The notes: generated by a model from the letters alone, not told the origin. A DNA stretch of 64,000 nucleotides from JAABRB01 sp963735025 (GCA_963735025.1 CAVTJG010000008.1:744001-808000); one strand, 5' to 3'. Numbered from the stretch's first letter, positions 56,336 to 64,000 are shown. Numbers and translations: made by a program.

Positions 56336-56617
56336 CTACCAGCGCTTGGTCTTGATGTTGTGGACGTGCGCGTGCTCGCCGACCTTGATCGGTGCGACGA
56401 CGCGGCCGATGTCCACGCCATACTTGATGACGGTGTCACCGTTCTTCAGCGCCCGGATGGCAAGCTTGTGCCCGATCGGGATGTCCTGCTGGGCCTTGAC
56501 CTTGAGCGTCTTGTCCTGGTCCATGATCCAGCCTTCGAGGTCCTGGCCGGTGCGGATGCCTTCCACGACGACGACGCCGACCGAGTCGTTCTCGTCGTGC
56601 ACGACGAAATGGATCAT
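56336..56617 (-). CDS. suyA: (2R)-sulfolactate sulfo-lyase alpha subunit SuyA-like (SAF domain)
   Basis: A 93-residue SAF-domain protein from ATG 56617, after a strong AGGAGGAGG ribosome site. It reads MIHFVVHDENDSVGVVVVEG, then GWIMDQDKTLKVKAQQDIPI, GHKLAIRALKNGDTVIKYGV and DIGRVVAPIKVGEHAHVHNI. GHKLA...GD..IKYG is the signature of UxaA N-terminal domains. SuyA caps the active site of SuyB. It is the first gene of the block; the upstream lipoprotein gene is 60 bases away on the same strand. I know the pair as sulfolactate sulfo-lyase in Paracoccus and others; function here is by homology recall. Confidence 0.82.
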   Translation of the reverse strand: MIHFVVHDENDSVGVVVVEGIRTGQDLEGWIMDQDKTLKVKAQQDIPIGHKLAIRALKNGDTVIKYGVDIGRVVAPIKVGEHAHVHNIKTKRW

Positions 56618-56679
56618 TCGATGCCTCCTCCTGGTACCGCGCGCGAGGGGCGCGCGCATCATTCTTGTCGGTCAGTCGC

Positions 56680-57120
56680 TCACTTGCACTTCAAATTTGC
56701 CTGGGTGTCCGTGATGGGCTTGGTGCAATCCTGCTCGTTGATCGCGCGATCCTCGCGCATGGGCGGATATTGCCCCAGATGAAATTCACCGCTTTCCTGG
56801 AGCATCGCGGCGTAGATGGCCAGCCCGGTCGCCGCCGCCAGGATGTTGGCGGCTGCCGTGCCGAGCGAGATGCTGGCGTAGAGGCCGGTGCCCCCCGCGA
56901 CGACCGTGGTCGTGGACGCGGCCGCGCTCCCCGTGCCCGCCCCGGCCGCGCCGATCGCGGCCCCCGAACCGGCCGTGCCGCCATAGCTCGCCCCGATTGC
57001 TGAGTTCCAGCTACAGCCGGTCGCGCCAGTACAAAGCAAGGCGGCTACGGCAAGGCGAAAAGCAAGCCGGAACGCATTGCGGGGGGAGTATGTCCAATCT
57101 GTGCCTGTCCGACGATTCAT
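56680..57120 (-). CDS. Small lipoprotein with Gly/Ala-rich middle, unknown function
   Basis: A 146-residue protein from ATG 57120. The N-terminal part RLAFRLAVAALLCTGATGCS is a signal sequence with lipobox ATGC, so it is likely a lipoprotein. Then a Gly/Ala/Ser/Thr-rich segment (YGGTAGSGAAIGAAGAGTGS and onward) and a final segment with two Cys (QDC, LKC). I do not recognise a family. The start codon lies close to the large inverted repeat at 57127-57180, which also contains a TAGAAT box for it. It may be independent of the suy block. Confidence 0.6.
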   Translation of the reverse strand: MNRRTGTDWTYSPRNAFRLAFRLAVAALLCTGATGCSWNSAIGASYGGTAGSGAAIGAAGAGTGSAAASTTTVVAGGTGLYASISLGTAAANILAAATGLAIYAAMLQESGEFHLGQYPPMREDRAINEQDCTKPITDTQANLKCK

Positions 57121-57126
57121 TTGCCC

Positions 57127-57180
57127 GATTCTAGCGCGGCCCCCGCCGCCCCGCCGGGCGGCGGGGGCCGCGCTAGAATC
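57127..57180. repeat. Perfect 24-bp inverted repeat with mirrored -10-like boxes
   Basis: The left arm GATTCTAGCGCGGCCCCCGC plus CGCC at 57127-57150 is matched base for base by its complement at 57157-57180, around the loop CCGCCG. Each arm carries GCTAGAATC, which contains the TAGAAT form of the -10 hexamer that stands before several genes in this window, one pointing to the lipoprotein gene and one to pncB. It may thus be a bidirectional promoter made by duplication, or a very stable hairpin at the 5' end of both mRNAs. Confidence 0.85.
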
Positions 57181-57213
57181 CGTACTGAGCACATTGCCCG
57201 CCCCGGAGCAACC

Positions 57214-58434
57214 ATGCAGAAACCGCTCGAGATCGTCCCGGCCAAGAAAGCCGAGTACGTCGCTTCCCGGACCGACAAGTACTTCACCAAGTCGCGCGCC
57301 GTGGTCGAGCGTTTCGGGGATCGCACGGTCACCTATGGCGTGTTCATGCGCCGACGCGTCATTTGCGCGATCAGCCCGGCGATCGAGCTGTTGCGCGAGT
57401 ACTACCCCGCCGACGCCACGCCGCTCAGCATCACGCGCAACTACGAGGAAGGCGCATTCGTTCCGGACCAGAAGCCGATCTTCACCTACACCGGCTCCTT
57501 CGCTCGCCTGCTCGAGCTCGAGACGCTGGTGCTGCAGCGGGTAGGCACCGCCTGCGTGGCGGCATACAACGCCCACAAGATGTCGATGAACCTTCCGAAG
57601 GCGACTTTTATCGACATGCACGCCCGGCACGCGACGGGTGACGATATGAGCCTGCTCGCGGCATATGGCGCGTCGGTGGGAACCCGCATTGCCAAGCTCA
57701 ACGGGGCGGCCGGTTTCGTCGGCTCGTCCCAGGACCTCACCGCGCCGTACTATGGCCAGAAGGCCGGGGTCGGCACGATGCCGCACGGCCTGATCGGCTA
57801 CGCCGGCTCCACACTGCGCGCGGCGCAGATGTACGTGGAAACGTTTCCACGCGACAACCTGACGGTTCTGATCGATTATTTCGGCAGGGAGTACACCGAC
57901 GCCCTGGAGGTCTGCCGGTGGTGGTTCAAGGAGCATCTGCCCAGCCTGCCGGCCGCGGACCGCACGCTCTCGCTGCGCATCGACACCCATGGCGACCGGT
58001 TCGCGGAGGGACTCACTTACGACGACTCGGTCGACATCCTCGCGAACTGGTTGCACGTCCTCAACGAGTACGAGGCGGTGCGCAATGTGATGGGCGAGGA
58101 AGCCTTCGACGCGGACACGCTGAACATCGTCAAGGACCGGGTGCGCCGTGTTCTCTTCGGTACCGGCGTGTCGGTGGCCGCGGTCATCAAGCTCCGGCAG
58201 ACGCTCGATCAGGCCGGATTCAACGCAGCCAAGATCGTCGCGTCGTCCGGCTTCAATCTCTTCAAGTGCAAGATGTTCGGTAACGCCCGCGCGCCGGTCG
58301 ATGTCATCGGCACCGGATCGTTCATCCCGGATCCGTACGCCGACACGTACGCGACCGCGGACGTGTTCCTTTTCGACGGGGAACTGAACGTGAAGCTCGG
58401 CCGCGAGAAGCTCTTCCAGGGCCTCAAGGCCTGA
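57214..58434 (+). CDS. pncB: Nicotinate phosphoribosyltransferase
   Basis: A 406-residue enzyme that makes nicotinate mononucleotide from nicotinate and PRPP for NAD salvage. It shows LTDKYFTKSR-like ASRTDKYFTKSRAVVERFGD, RRRVICAISPAIELLREYYP, the loop MHARHATGDDMSLLAAYGAS, and GTMPHGLIGYAGSTLRAAQM with the catalytic-site His, then TVLIDYFGREYTDALEVCRW and SSGFNLFKCKMFGNARAPVD. It matches the nicotinate/quinolinate PRTase family of this length. ATG 57214 follows GGAGCAACC. Confidence 0.87.
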   Translation: MQKPLEIVPAKKAEYVASRTDKYFTKSRAVVERFGDRTVTYGVFMRRRVICAISPAIELLREYYPADATPLSITRNYEEGAFVPDQKPIFTYTGSFARLLELETLVLQRVGTACVAAYNAHKMSMNLPKATFIDMHARHATGDDMSLLAAYGASVGTRIAKLNGAAGFVGSSQDLTAPYYGQKAGVGTMPHGLIGYAGSTLRAAQMYVETFPRDNLTVLIDYFGREYTDALEVCRWWFKEHLPSLPAADRTLSLRIDTHGDRFAEGLTYDDSVDILANWLHVLNEYEAVRNVMGEEAFDADTLNIVKDRVRRVLFGTGVSVAAVIKLRQTLDQAGFNAAKIVASSGFNLFKCKMFGNARAPVDVIGTGSFIPDPYADTYATADVFLFDGELNVKLGREKLFQGLKA

Positions 58435-58460
58435 CGAGGTGATCTCCGGCCAGGAACCGG

Positions 58461-59636
58461 CTACGCCGCGGCGCGCAGTCTGGCAAACGCCGCGTCCAGG
58501 TCGTTGATCAGGTCCTCTGGCGCCTCCAGGCCGGCATGGATGCGGATCAGGGGACCCGCATGCAGCCAGCGCGTGGCCGTCCGGAATCCCGCGAGATCGA
58601 CGGGAATCACCAGGCTTTCGTAGCCACCCCACGAGGCGCCGATCCCGAACAGCTCGAAGCGGTCGAAAAACGCCTCCAGCGCCGGCCGGCCGACCGGCTT
58701 GAGCATCACGCCGAACAGGCCACACGCGCCACGAAAGTCACGCTTCCATAGCGCGTGACCGGCATCGCCCGGCAGCGCAGGGTGAAGGATGCGCTCCACT
58801 TCCGGCTGCTTGCCGAGCCATTCGGCGAGCGCGAGGCCGGTTTCCCAGTGTCGCTTCAATCGCACGTGCATCGTGCGCAGCCCGCGCTGCGCGAGGTAGA
58901 TGTCATCCGGCGCCGCGCATTGCCCGAGCGAGTAGGTCGCCTGCATGAGTGCGGGCCACGCCTGCTTCGTCGCCGCCGCAGTGCCCAGTATCAGGTCGGA
59001 GTGGCCGCCGACGTACTTGGTCGCCGCCTGCACGGACACGTCCACGCCGTGCTCGAACGCCCGGAAGTGCAGCGGCGTGCCCCAGGTGTTGTCCATGATC
59101 ACCGTCGCGTCGTGCCGATGCGCCACCTCCGCGATGGCCGGCACGTCCTGCACCTCGAACGTGAGCGACCCGGGCGATTCGACGAAAACCACGCGGGTGT
59201 TCGGGCGCATCAGCGCCTCGATGCCGGAGCCGGCGAGCGGATCGTAATAGGTCGCCTCCACGCCCAGCCGGCTCAACATGCCGTCCGCAAAGCGTCGCGT
59301 CGGACCGTAGACGCTGTCGGTGAGCAGGACATGGTCGCCGGCCTTGACGTACGCAAGTATCGGTACGACGCACGCAGCCAGGCCCGATGGATACACGATG
59401 GCACGATAGCCGCCTTCGAGCTCGGCGAGCGCATCCTCGAGCGCGCGCGTCGTGGCCGTGCCGGTCAGTCCGTAGAACGTCCCGGGAAGGTCCTGCGCGC
59501 GCCGCCGGCGCTTCTCCTCCCATTCCGGCAGATTGCGCGAGAGCACCGTGGAGGCGTGCAGCACGGGCGGATTGACGACCCCATCAAAACGCTGGGGATC
59601 GCGTCCCGCGTGAACGATCTTGGTCTCGTCGCGCAT
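58461..59636 (-). CDS. metC: Cystathionine beta-lyase-like PLP enzyme
   Basis: A 391-residue enzyme of the Cys/Met-metabolism PLP family from ATG 59636. It begins RDETKIVHAGRDPQRFDGVV; the PLP pocket contains YPSGLAACVVPILAYVKAGD, VFVESPGSLTFEVQDVPAIA and the lysine in VSVQAATKYVGGHSDLILGT. Its C-terminal end has ASWGGYESLVIP and LIRIHAGLEAPEDLINDLDA. The SHAR or GxHS details point to MetC more than MetB. It cleaves C-S bonds in cystathionine or cysteine and releases pyruvate and ammonia; a role in sulfur assimilation fits the organosulfonate theme but is not required by it. Confidence 0.88.
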   Translation of the reverse strand: MRDETKIVHAGRDPQRFDGVVNPPVLHASTVLSRNLPEWEEKRRRRAQDLPGTFYGLTGTATTRALEDALAELEGGYRAIVYPSGLAACVVPILAYVKAGDHVLLTDSVYGPTRRFADGMLSRLGVEATYYDPLAGSGIEALMRPNTRVVFVESPGSLTFEVQDVPAIAEVAHRHDATVIMDNTWGTPLHFRAFEHGVDVSVQAATKYVGGHSDLILGTAAATKQAWPALMQATYSLGQCAAPDDIYLAQRGLRTMHVRLKRHWETGLALAEWLGKQPEVERILHPALPGDAGHALWKRDFRGACGLFGVMLKPVGRPALEAFFDRFELFGIGASWGGYESLVIPVDLAGFRTATRWLHAGPLIRIHAGLEAPEDLINDLDAAFARLRAAA

Positions 59637-60048
59637 GCTTCCTGCCCTCTCCCTCTTCGATACGCAAGTGGCGAGTGGGGAATTCTGACAGCAGACGGCG
59701 GAACGCGCGTAGCGGCCTTGTCGGGCATGCCCCTGGGCACGATGGCCACGCGTCCGGTCGTTCCTGCCGGTTGCCGAGGATCCGCCAGTGAGTGTTGCCG
59801 GGTCGACGTCGCAAGCGAATACGTCGCAAAACGTCGCAAGTGCGCGTCGCGAACGCGGAGGGTTCCCATCGCGCATGGACTCCGTACCAGCGCAGCGCTA
59901 GGTCGCCCCCGACCGAATTCGTGATCAATTCAACGCTCACGCAGCGTCGCGGTCACCTTCCGCCTCCGGCGCGCGCAATCCGGCGTGGAAATTGCAGCGT
60001 CCGTCCCGACGATCCGGCGCCCATCGCCCGTTCCGTTCAATGACCTAG
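59637..60048. other. Gap between metC and the hybrid kinase
   Basis: 412 bases between divergent genes. I see no ORF with a credible family and no tRNA. GTCGCAA-like short repeats occur near 59806-59840 (CGTCGCAAGCG, CGTCGCAAAACGTCGCAAG), three copies of CGTCGCAA within about 30 bases, which could be a small operator. Promoters for both genes must lie here. Confidence 0.5.
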
Positions 60049-62340
60049 ATGTTCAAGATCGATACTGCCGCTGGGGACGACACCGCGACGCTCGTGTACG
60101 CCGAGCAGGTCGCGACGCTCTATCGCCTCGCGCCATTCACGCTCGCGATGTCGATCGTGGCTGCCACGTTCACCTGGCTGCTCCTGGACAGCGCCGGCGC
60201 CGCGACTTCGCTGTTCGCGTGGATGCTCGCGCATCATGTAGTGATTCTCGGACGCTACCTGCTGGGCCGAGCCTATGAGCGGGCCGCTCCTGCCCCGTCT
60301 GATGCACGCCGCTGGGCGGCGCTGTTCGTCGCCGGAACCTTTGCGACGGGTGTCGTATGGGGTCTAGTCGGCACGGTCTTCCGCCCGCCCGAAGGCCACG
60401 CCCTGGCAGGCGTAGCGATCGTGATCATCTTTGCGGTGGTGGCAGTGGGCCTCTTCACACTCAACACCATGTTCGCGGCTTACGCGGGCCTGGCCATTCC
60501 TGCGCTCGTCCCCGCACTCGTCATGCTCATGAACTCCAGCGAGCCGAGCGATCGCAGCTACGGCATCGTCGCCGGGGTATTCCTGTTCGTGGCGCTCGCC
60601 AATGCGCGCCGCGCGGCCCGCGCCTTCGCCGATTCGCTGCGCCTGCGCTTCGAGATCGTTCGCGTCTCCGAAGAGCGCGAGCACGCCCGCGCGGCCGCCG
60701 AAGCGGCCAGCCTCGCGAAGTCCCAGTTCCTGGCAAATATGAGCCACGAGATCCGCACGCCGATGAACGGGATCGTCGGTATGGCGGAATTGCTCGCCGC
60801 CACGCAACTCGACGAGCGCCAGCGGCGCTACCTCGAGGCCGTGCATCGCTCCGCCGCGAGCCTGGTCGATCTGATCAACGACGTTCTCGATCTCTCCAAG
60901 GTCGAAGCGGGCCACGAGGAGCTCCACCTGGCCGACTTCGATCTGCGCGCCACCCTGGAGGAAATCGTCGAGCTCCCGCGGGAACGCGCGCGTGCGCGGC
61001 ACATTGCGCTGGAGCTGGAGGTGCCTCGGGAGCTGCCAAACGTCCTCCGCGGCGACGCGCTGCGCCTGCGGCAGATCCTGACCAACCTCGTGGGGAATGC
61101 GATCAAGTTCACCGAGCGAGGGCGCGTACGCGTTTCGGCGACACTTGCCGAACCGGGCGACACGCCTCTGGTGCGCTTCACCGTAGAGGACACCGGGATC
61201 GGGCTGACCGCTGAGCAGATTTCGCGCATCTTCGATGCGTTCACCCAGGCCGACGTCTCGCACGCACGCAAGTACGGCGGTACCGGTCTGGGACTGGCGA
61301 TCTCGCGCAAGCTCGTGGAGTTGATGGGCGGCGAGATCGGCGTCACGAGCCGGCCCGGCAAGGGCTCGACCTTCTGGTTTACGGCGCGCTTCGACCGCGC
61401 AATCGCCCAGGCGCCGGTATCGCCCTCGTACGAGTCAGGTGAGCTCGCTGCGCTTGCCGGACACGTTCTGCTGGTCGAGGACAACGAGCTCAACTGTGAG
61501 GTGGCACGCAGCATGCTCGAAGGGCTCGGATTGCGGGTGAGTATCGCCGCGGACGGCGTCGAGGCCGTGCACGCCGTGACGCACCAGCGATTTGATCTCG
61601 TGCTCATGGATTGCCAGATGCCCGAAGTCGACGGGTTCGAGGCAACCCGGCGCATTCGCACGCAAGCCGCGGCCGCAAATTCGGCACGTATTCCCATCGT
61701 CGCGTTGACGGCGAACGCCGGGCACGGCGACCGCGAGCGCTGCCTGGCCGCCGGCATGGACGCTTATCTTGCCAAGCCGTTTCGCACCGCGGAACTGCAT
61801 GCGGCTATTCGACCCTGGCTGGCGATTCGCGACGATCGGCCGGGTGTGGATGGGCAGCAGACCGAAGCCCCCTCCCCGGTCGGGATCGAACTCGCGGCCG
61901 ACGCGCCGCATCTCGACACCGTCTCTGCTGTCGTGGGTGCGAGCCTGATCGATTTCGCCGTACTCGAGCGGCTACGCGCCATGCGACGACCGGGTCATCC
62001 CGACATGGTCAACGCAGTCGTCAATCTGTTTGTCGACCGCTCCGCCGCGCTGTTCGAATCGCTGGTCACGGCCGCAGACGCCAGCGATGTTCCCGTGGCT
62101 CGGCGCCTCGCGCACACGCTCAAGTCTAACTGTATGCAAATCGGTGCAACCGGTCTGGCGGTCCTGTTCAAGCGCGCGGAGGTCGCAGCGGAGGAAAGGG
62201 ATTTCTCTTCCGTCATGCGTCTGATCGCCGAGATCGCGCCTGCTCTGGCCGCGATCCGTGAGCAGCTCAGAGCGACGTATGGGCCATCCGGGCGCGATGC
62301 ATCACGCACGGAAATGAAAGTCGCCGCAAATGGCAGCTGA
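60049..62340 (+). CDS. Hybrid sensor histidine kinase with receiver and HPt domains
   Basis: A 763-residue membrane sensor. The N-terminal 190 residues hold about six spans in two groups (FTLAMSIVAATFTWLLLDSA, AIVIIFAVVAVGLFTLNTMF). A short coiled-coil leads to HisKA with His233 in NMSHEIRTPMNGIVGMAELL, then the ATPase domain (NLVGNAIKFTERGRV, VEDTGIGLTAEQISRIFDAF, YGGTGLGLAISRKLVELMGG), a receiver with Asp521 in LVLMDCQMPEVDGFEA, and an HPt domain with His689 in RRLAHTLKSNCMQIGATG. It is a complete phosphorelay of BarA type. No sensor ligand is evident. The next gene is a lone receiver. Confidence 0.9.
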   Translation: MFKIDTAAGDDTATLVYAEQVATLYRLAPFTLAMSIVAATFTWLLLDSAGAATSLFAWMLAHHVVILGRYLLGRAYERAAPAPSDARRWAALFVAGTFATGVVWGLVGTVFRPPEGHALAGVAIVIIFAVVAVGLFTLNTMFAAYAGLAIPALVPALVMLMNSSEPSDRSYGIVAGVFLFVALANARRAARAFADSLRLRFEIVRVSEEREHARAAAEAASLAKSQFLANMSHEIRTPMNGIVGMAELLAATQLDERQRRYLEAVHRSAASLVDLINDVLDLSKVEAGHEELHLADFDLRATLEEIVELPRERARARHIALELEVPRELPNVLRGDALRLRQILTNLVGNAIKFTERGRVRVSATLAEPGDTPLVRFTVEDTGIGLTAEQISRIFDAFTQADVSHARKYGGTGLGLAISRKLVELMGGEIGVTSRPGKGSTFWFTARFDRAIAQAPVSPSYESGELAALAGHVLLVEDNELNCEVARSMLEGLGLRVSIAADGVEAVHAVTHQRFDLVLMDCQMPEVDGFEATRRIRTQAAAANSARIPIVALTANAGHGDRERCLAAGMDAYLAKPFRTAELHAAIRPWLAIRDDRPGVDGQQTEAPSPVGIELAADAPHLDTVSAVVGASLIDFAVLERLRAMRRPGHPDMVNAVVNLFVDRSAALFESLVTAADASDVPVARRLAHTLKSNCMQIGATGLAVLFKRAEVAAEERDFSSVMRLIAEIAPALAAIREQLRATYGPSGRDASRTEMKVAANGS

Positions 62341-62345
62341 CTCGA

Positions 62346-62738
62346 ATGGGAGCTGACCGCGTGCCCGCAACCGTGCTGCTCGTCGATGATGACGACCTGG
62401 ACCGCTTCCTGGTCCGACTCATTCTCGACGCGGCCGGCTACCAGGTGCTCGAGGCCCCTTCCGGCGAAGAAGCCCTCGCTTTGATGGGCGGCGAGGGGTA
62501 TCCCGACGCGATGGTGGTCGACTACGTGATGACGGGAATGGACGGCGCCGAGTTCTGTCGCCACGTGCGCGCGCAGGATGCGCTCCGGCATGTCCCGATC
62601 GTGATGCGGACTGGTCTCGAAAACCCGCATATCGACGAGCTCGCGAGAGCAGCCGGCGCGGACCGACTGCTCGCCAAGTCCGGCGACCCTTCGCCACTGC
62701 TAGAGGTATTGGCGCAGACCCTCGTGACTGTGAGATAG
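62346..62738 (+). CDS. Single-domain response regulator (receiver only)
   Basis: A 130-residue receiver. It reads ATVLLVDDDDLDRFLVRLIL with the acidic pocket, MVVDYVMTGMDGAEFCRHVR with the phosphoryl-accepting Asp, and the final Lys in DRLLAKSGDPSPLLEVLAQ. There is no output domain, so it passes the signal to another protein or to a phosphatase, as CheY-like regulators do. It starts five bases after the hybrid kinase stop, and is clearly its operon partner. Confidence 0.88.
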   Translation: MGADRVPATVLLVDDDDLDRFLVRLILDAAGYQVLEAPSGEEALALMGGEGYPDAMVVDYVMTGMDGAEFCRHVRAQDALRHVPIVMRTGLENPHIDELARAAGADRLLAKSGDPSPLLEVLAQTLVTVR

Positions 62739-62923
62739 GTTCTGGACGCTTCGAGGGTCTGACCTCCCGGTACCGGGCGACGCCGCATCGCGGCGCACGA
62801 CGCGCATTGCGGTCCGAACACTTTAGCGGGCACAATCCCGCTTCAAAGCGCGTTTCGAATCGCGCTTCATAATCCGCGCCCGGTCCAAGACCGGGGCGTT
62901 CGACCACAAAGAGGAGACTCGCC

Positions 62924-63911
62924 ATGAAGAAATCCGCAGCAATGCTGCTCGCAATCCTGCTCTACGGGATTGCGCTGCCCGCACCGGCGCAGACCTACGA
63001 GCTCGTTGTCGCCGGGGCGAGCCCGGGAGGGCTCTGGTCGAACCTGGGCATCGGGATCGATCGGGCCGTGAAGGCGAGCTACCCCGGTTCAGTGGTGACC
63101 TACCAGACTTCGGGGGGCGGGCTCGCGAACATCGGGCTTCTCGACTCCGGCAAAGTGCCGCTCGGAATCGCCCACGACGCCGAGCTCAAGCTGGCGCTCG
63201 CGGGCGCGAAGCCCTTCAGCAAGCCGATCCAGAGCATGCGGGCGATCGCCTACCTCTATAACTGGGCGCCGATGCAGCTCATCATGACGAAGGCGTTCGC
63301 CGATCAGCACGGGATCCGCACGTTCGAGGACATCGCGGCGAAGAAGCCACCGTTGCGGGTGGCGGTGAATCGCCGCGGCAACATCGCGGCGACGGTTGCC
63401 GAGCACATGTTCGCGGCGATCGGGGTCACGCCCGACGACATCCAGAAGTGGGGTGGCGACGTCGTCTTCGCCGCTTCGAAAGAGCAGACGACGCTCTACA
63501 AGGATGGGCGCGTCGATCTCATCTTCAACAGTCTGTTCGTCAAGCAGGGCTCGCTCCTCGACGCGACCCAGGCGGTCCCATCGGTCCTCCTGCCCGTGTC
63601 GGATGCGACGATCGCCAAGATCAACGCGGACATGGGCACCCAGAAATTCGTGATCCCGGCTAACGCGTACAAGGGCCAGACGGAGGCGGTGCCAACCGCG
63701 ACGCTCGGCGCCGGCCTCGTCACGACCGACCGCCTCGACGACAAGACTGCTTACGATCTCGCGAAGGCACTGCATCAGAACATCGCGCAGGTCCAGGGGG
63801 TTCACAAATCCATGCAGGCGCTCACACCCGAGCTCCTGGTCTCCTTCGGCGTCGATCCCCTACCACCCCGGGGCGGTGCGCTACTACAAGGAAGCGGGCC
63901 TGATGAAATAA
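62924..63911 (+). CDS. TAXI-family TRAP solute-binding protein, frameshift near the end
   Basis: A periplasmic protein from ATG 62924. Residues 1-22, MKKSAAMLLAILLYGIALPA onward, are a signal peptide with cleavage after PAQ. TAXI-family text is ELVVAGASPGGLWSNLGIGI, SGGGLANIGLLDSGKVPLGI, RVAVNRRGNIAATVAEHMFA and NSLFVKQGSLLDATQAVPSV. The end should read PYHPGAVRYYKEAGLMK, which is in the next frame from about 63857 and closes at TAA 63909-63911; as given, the frame runs on to 63961. A small TRAP permease gene should accompany it; none is visible before the window ends. Confidence 0.85.
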
Positions 63912-63918
63912 GGCCTGC

Positions 63919-63948
63919 GGGCGGGCGGCCCAACCGGCTTGCCCGCCC
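63919..63948 (+). terminator. GC-rich stem-loop after the TAXI gene
   Basis: GGGCGGGC at 63919-63926 pairs with GCCCGCCC at 63941-63948 across a 14-base loop. It lies eight bases after the corrected TAXI stop. There is no T-run, so it is only a probable terminator or mRNA 3' end. Confidence 0.4.
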
Positions 63949-63957
63949 CCTGTCGAT

Positions 63958-64000
63958 GTGAATCTCGCCGACCGCCTGTTCGCGACCGGCGCGTCCCGCA
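63958..64000 (+). CDS. Start of a gene cut off by the window end
   Basis: GTG 63958 opens a frame reading VNLADRLFATGASR, which is still open at the last base. The wording NLADRL is common at the start of AMP-dependent acyl-CoA ligases, but 14 residues are too few to name it. No ribosome site is obvious. Confidence 0.25.
   Translation, partial: MNLADRLFATGASR

Noticed and set aside
42489..56617. Taurine or isethionate pathway through sulfoacetaldehyde
   Set aside because: No xsc, pta, tpa or isethionate dehydrogenase gene is seen in the block; the NitT/TauT transporter alone is not enough.

Overview
The window looks like a chromosomal piece of a high-GC betaproteobacterium, probably Burkholderiales. 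The macromolecular-synthesis block rpsU-yqeY-dnaG-rpoD, transcribed divergently from tsaD and followed by plsY and folB, has the layout usual for that class. RpoD carries the long Lys/Ala-rich N-terminal extension common there, and GTCATTCCCGC palindromes punctuate the gaps. About ten Rieske, ABC-transporter and two-component genes are broken by small frameshifts in 1-15 kb. After that only dnaG, livM and the last TAXI gene are affected.

Layout. 0-9 kb (+): the tail of a Rieske oxygenase large subunit, then a small subunit, flavo-iron-sulfur reductase, Rieske ferredoxin fused to a cyclic-nucleotide-binding-like domain, a NitT/TauT-type ABC transporter with two permeases and two ATPases, a free cyclic-nucleotide-binding-like protein, and folD. 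The set fits a methanesulfonate monooxygenase (Msm) locus: C1 sulfonate import, hydroxylation to formaldehyde plus sulfite, and capture of C1 on tetrahydrofolate. 9-12.5 kb: no intact gene, but a garbled PanB-like remnant on the minus strand. 12.6-16.3 kb (-): an MFS transporter and an NtrB/NtrC-type pair. 16.5-31.2 kb: one tRNA (CAU), an amidohydrolase, threonine dehydratase, the rpoD block, tsaD, plsY, folB, ybaK, xerD, ogt and typA. 31.4-37.2 kb (+): a CUT1-type ABC operon behind a promoter flanked by two identical palindromic sites 42 bp apart, then a class III CoA-transferase.

37.25-56.6 kb (-) is the most interesting part: about 19 co-oriented, often overlapping genes. In order of transcription they are suyA, suyB, iron-sulfur subunit, two membrane anchors, a DUF3604 protein, a NitT/TauT ABC transporter, class I fumarase-like alpha and beta, a fumarate-reductase/SDH-like flavoprotein, a chalcone-isomerase-like protein, a D-2-hydroxyacid dehydrogenase (SlcC-like), an Ldh2-family dehydrogenase (ComC-like), and livKHMGF. 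My reading, as inference, is a sulfonate copy of the succinate-to-oxaloacetate segment of the TCA cycle: 3-sulfopropanoate to 3-sulfoacrylate (SDH-like complex), to 3-sulfolactate (fumarase-like), epimerised through sulfopyruvate (SlcC/ComC), and cleaved by SuyAB to pyruvate plus sulfite. Only SuyAB and the dehydrogenase pair rest on known sulfonate enzymes; the first two steps are new.

56.7-64 kb: a lipoprotein, a perfect 24-bp inverted repeat, a nicotinate phosphoribosyltransferase, a cystathionine beta-lyase-like enzyme, a hybrid sensor kinase with receiver and HPt domains plus a lone receiver, and a TAXI-type binding protein with a frameshift near its end. No CRISPR array, IS element or prophage was seen. 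The Msm-like and Suy-like loci, both sulfite-releasing, suggest an organosulfonate-using bacterium; no sulfite dehydrogenase or exporter lies in the window.
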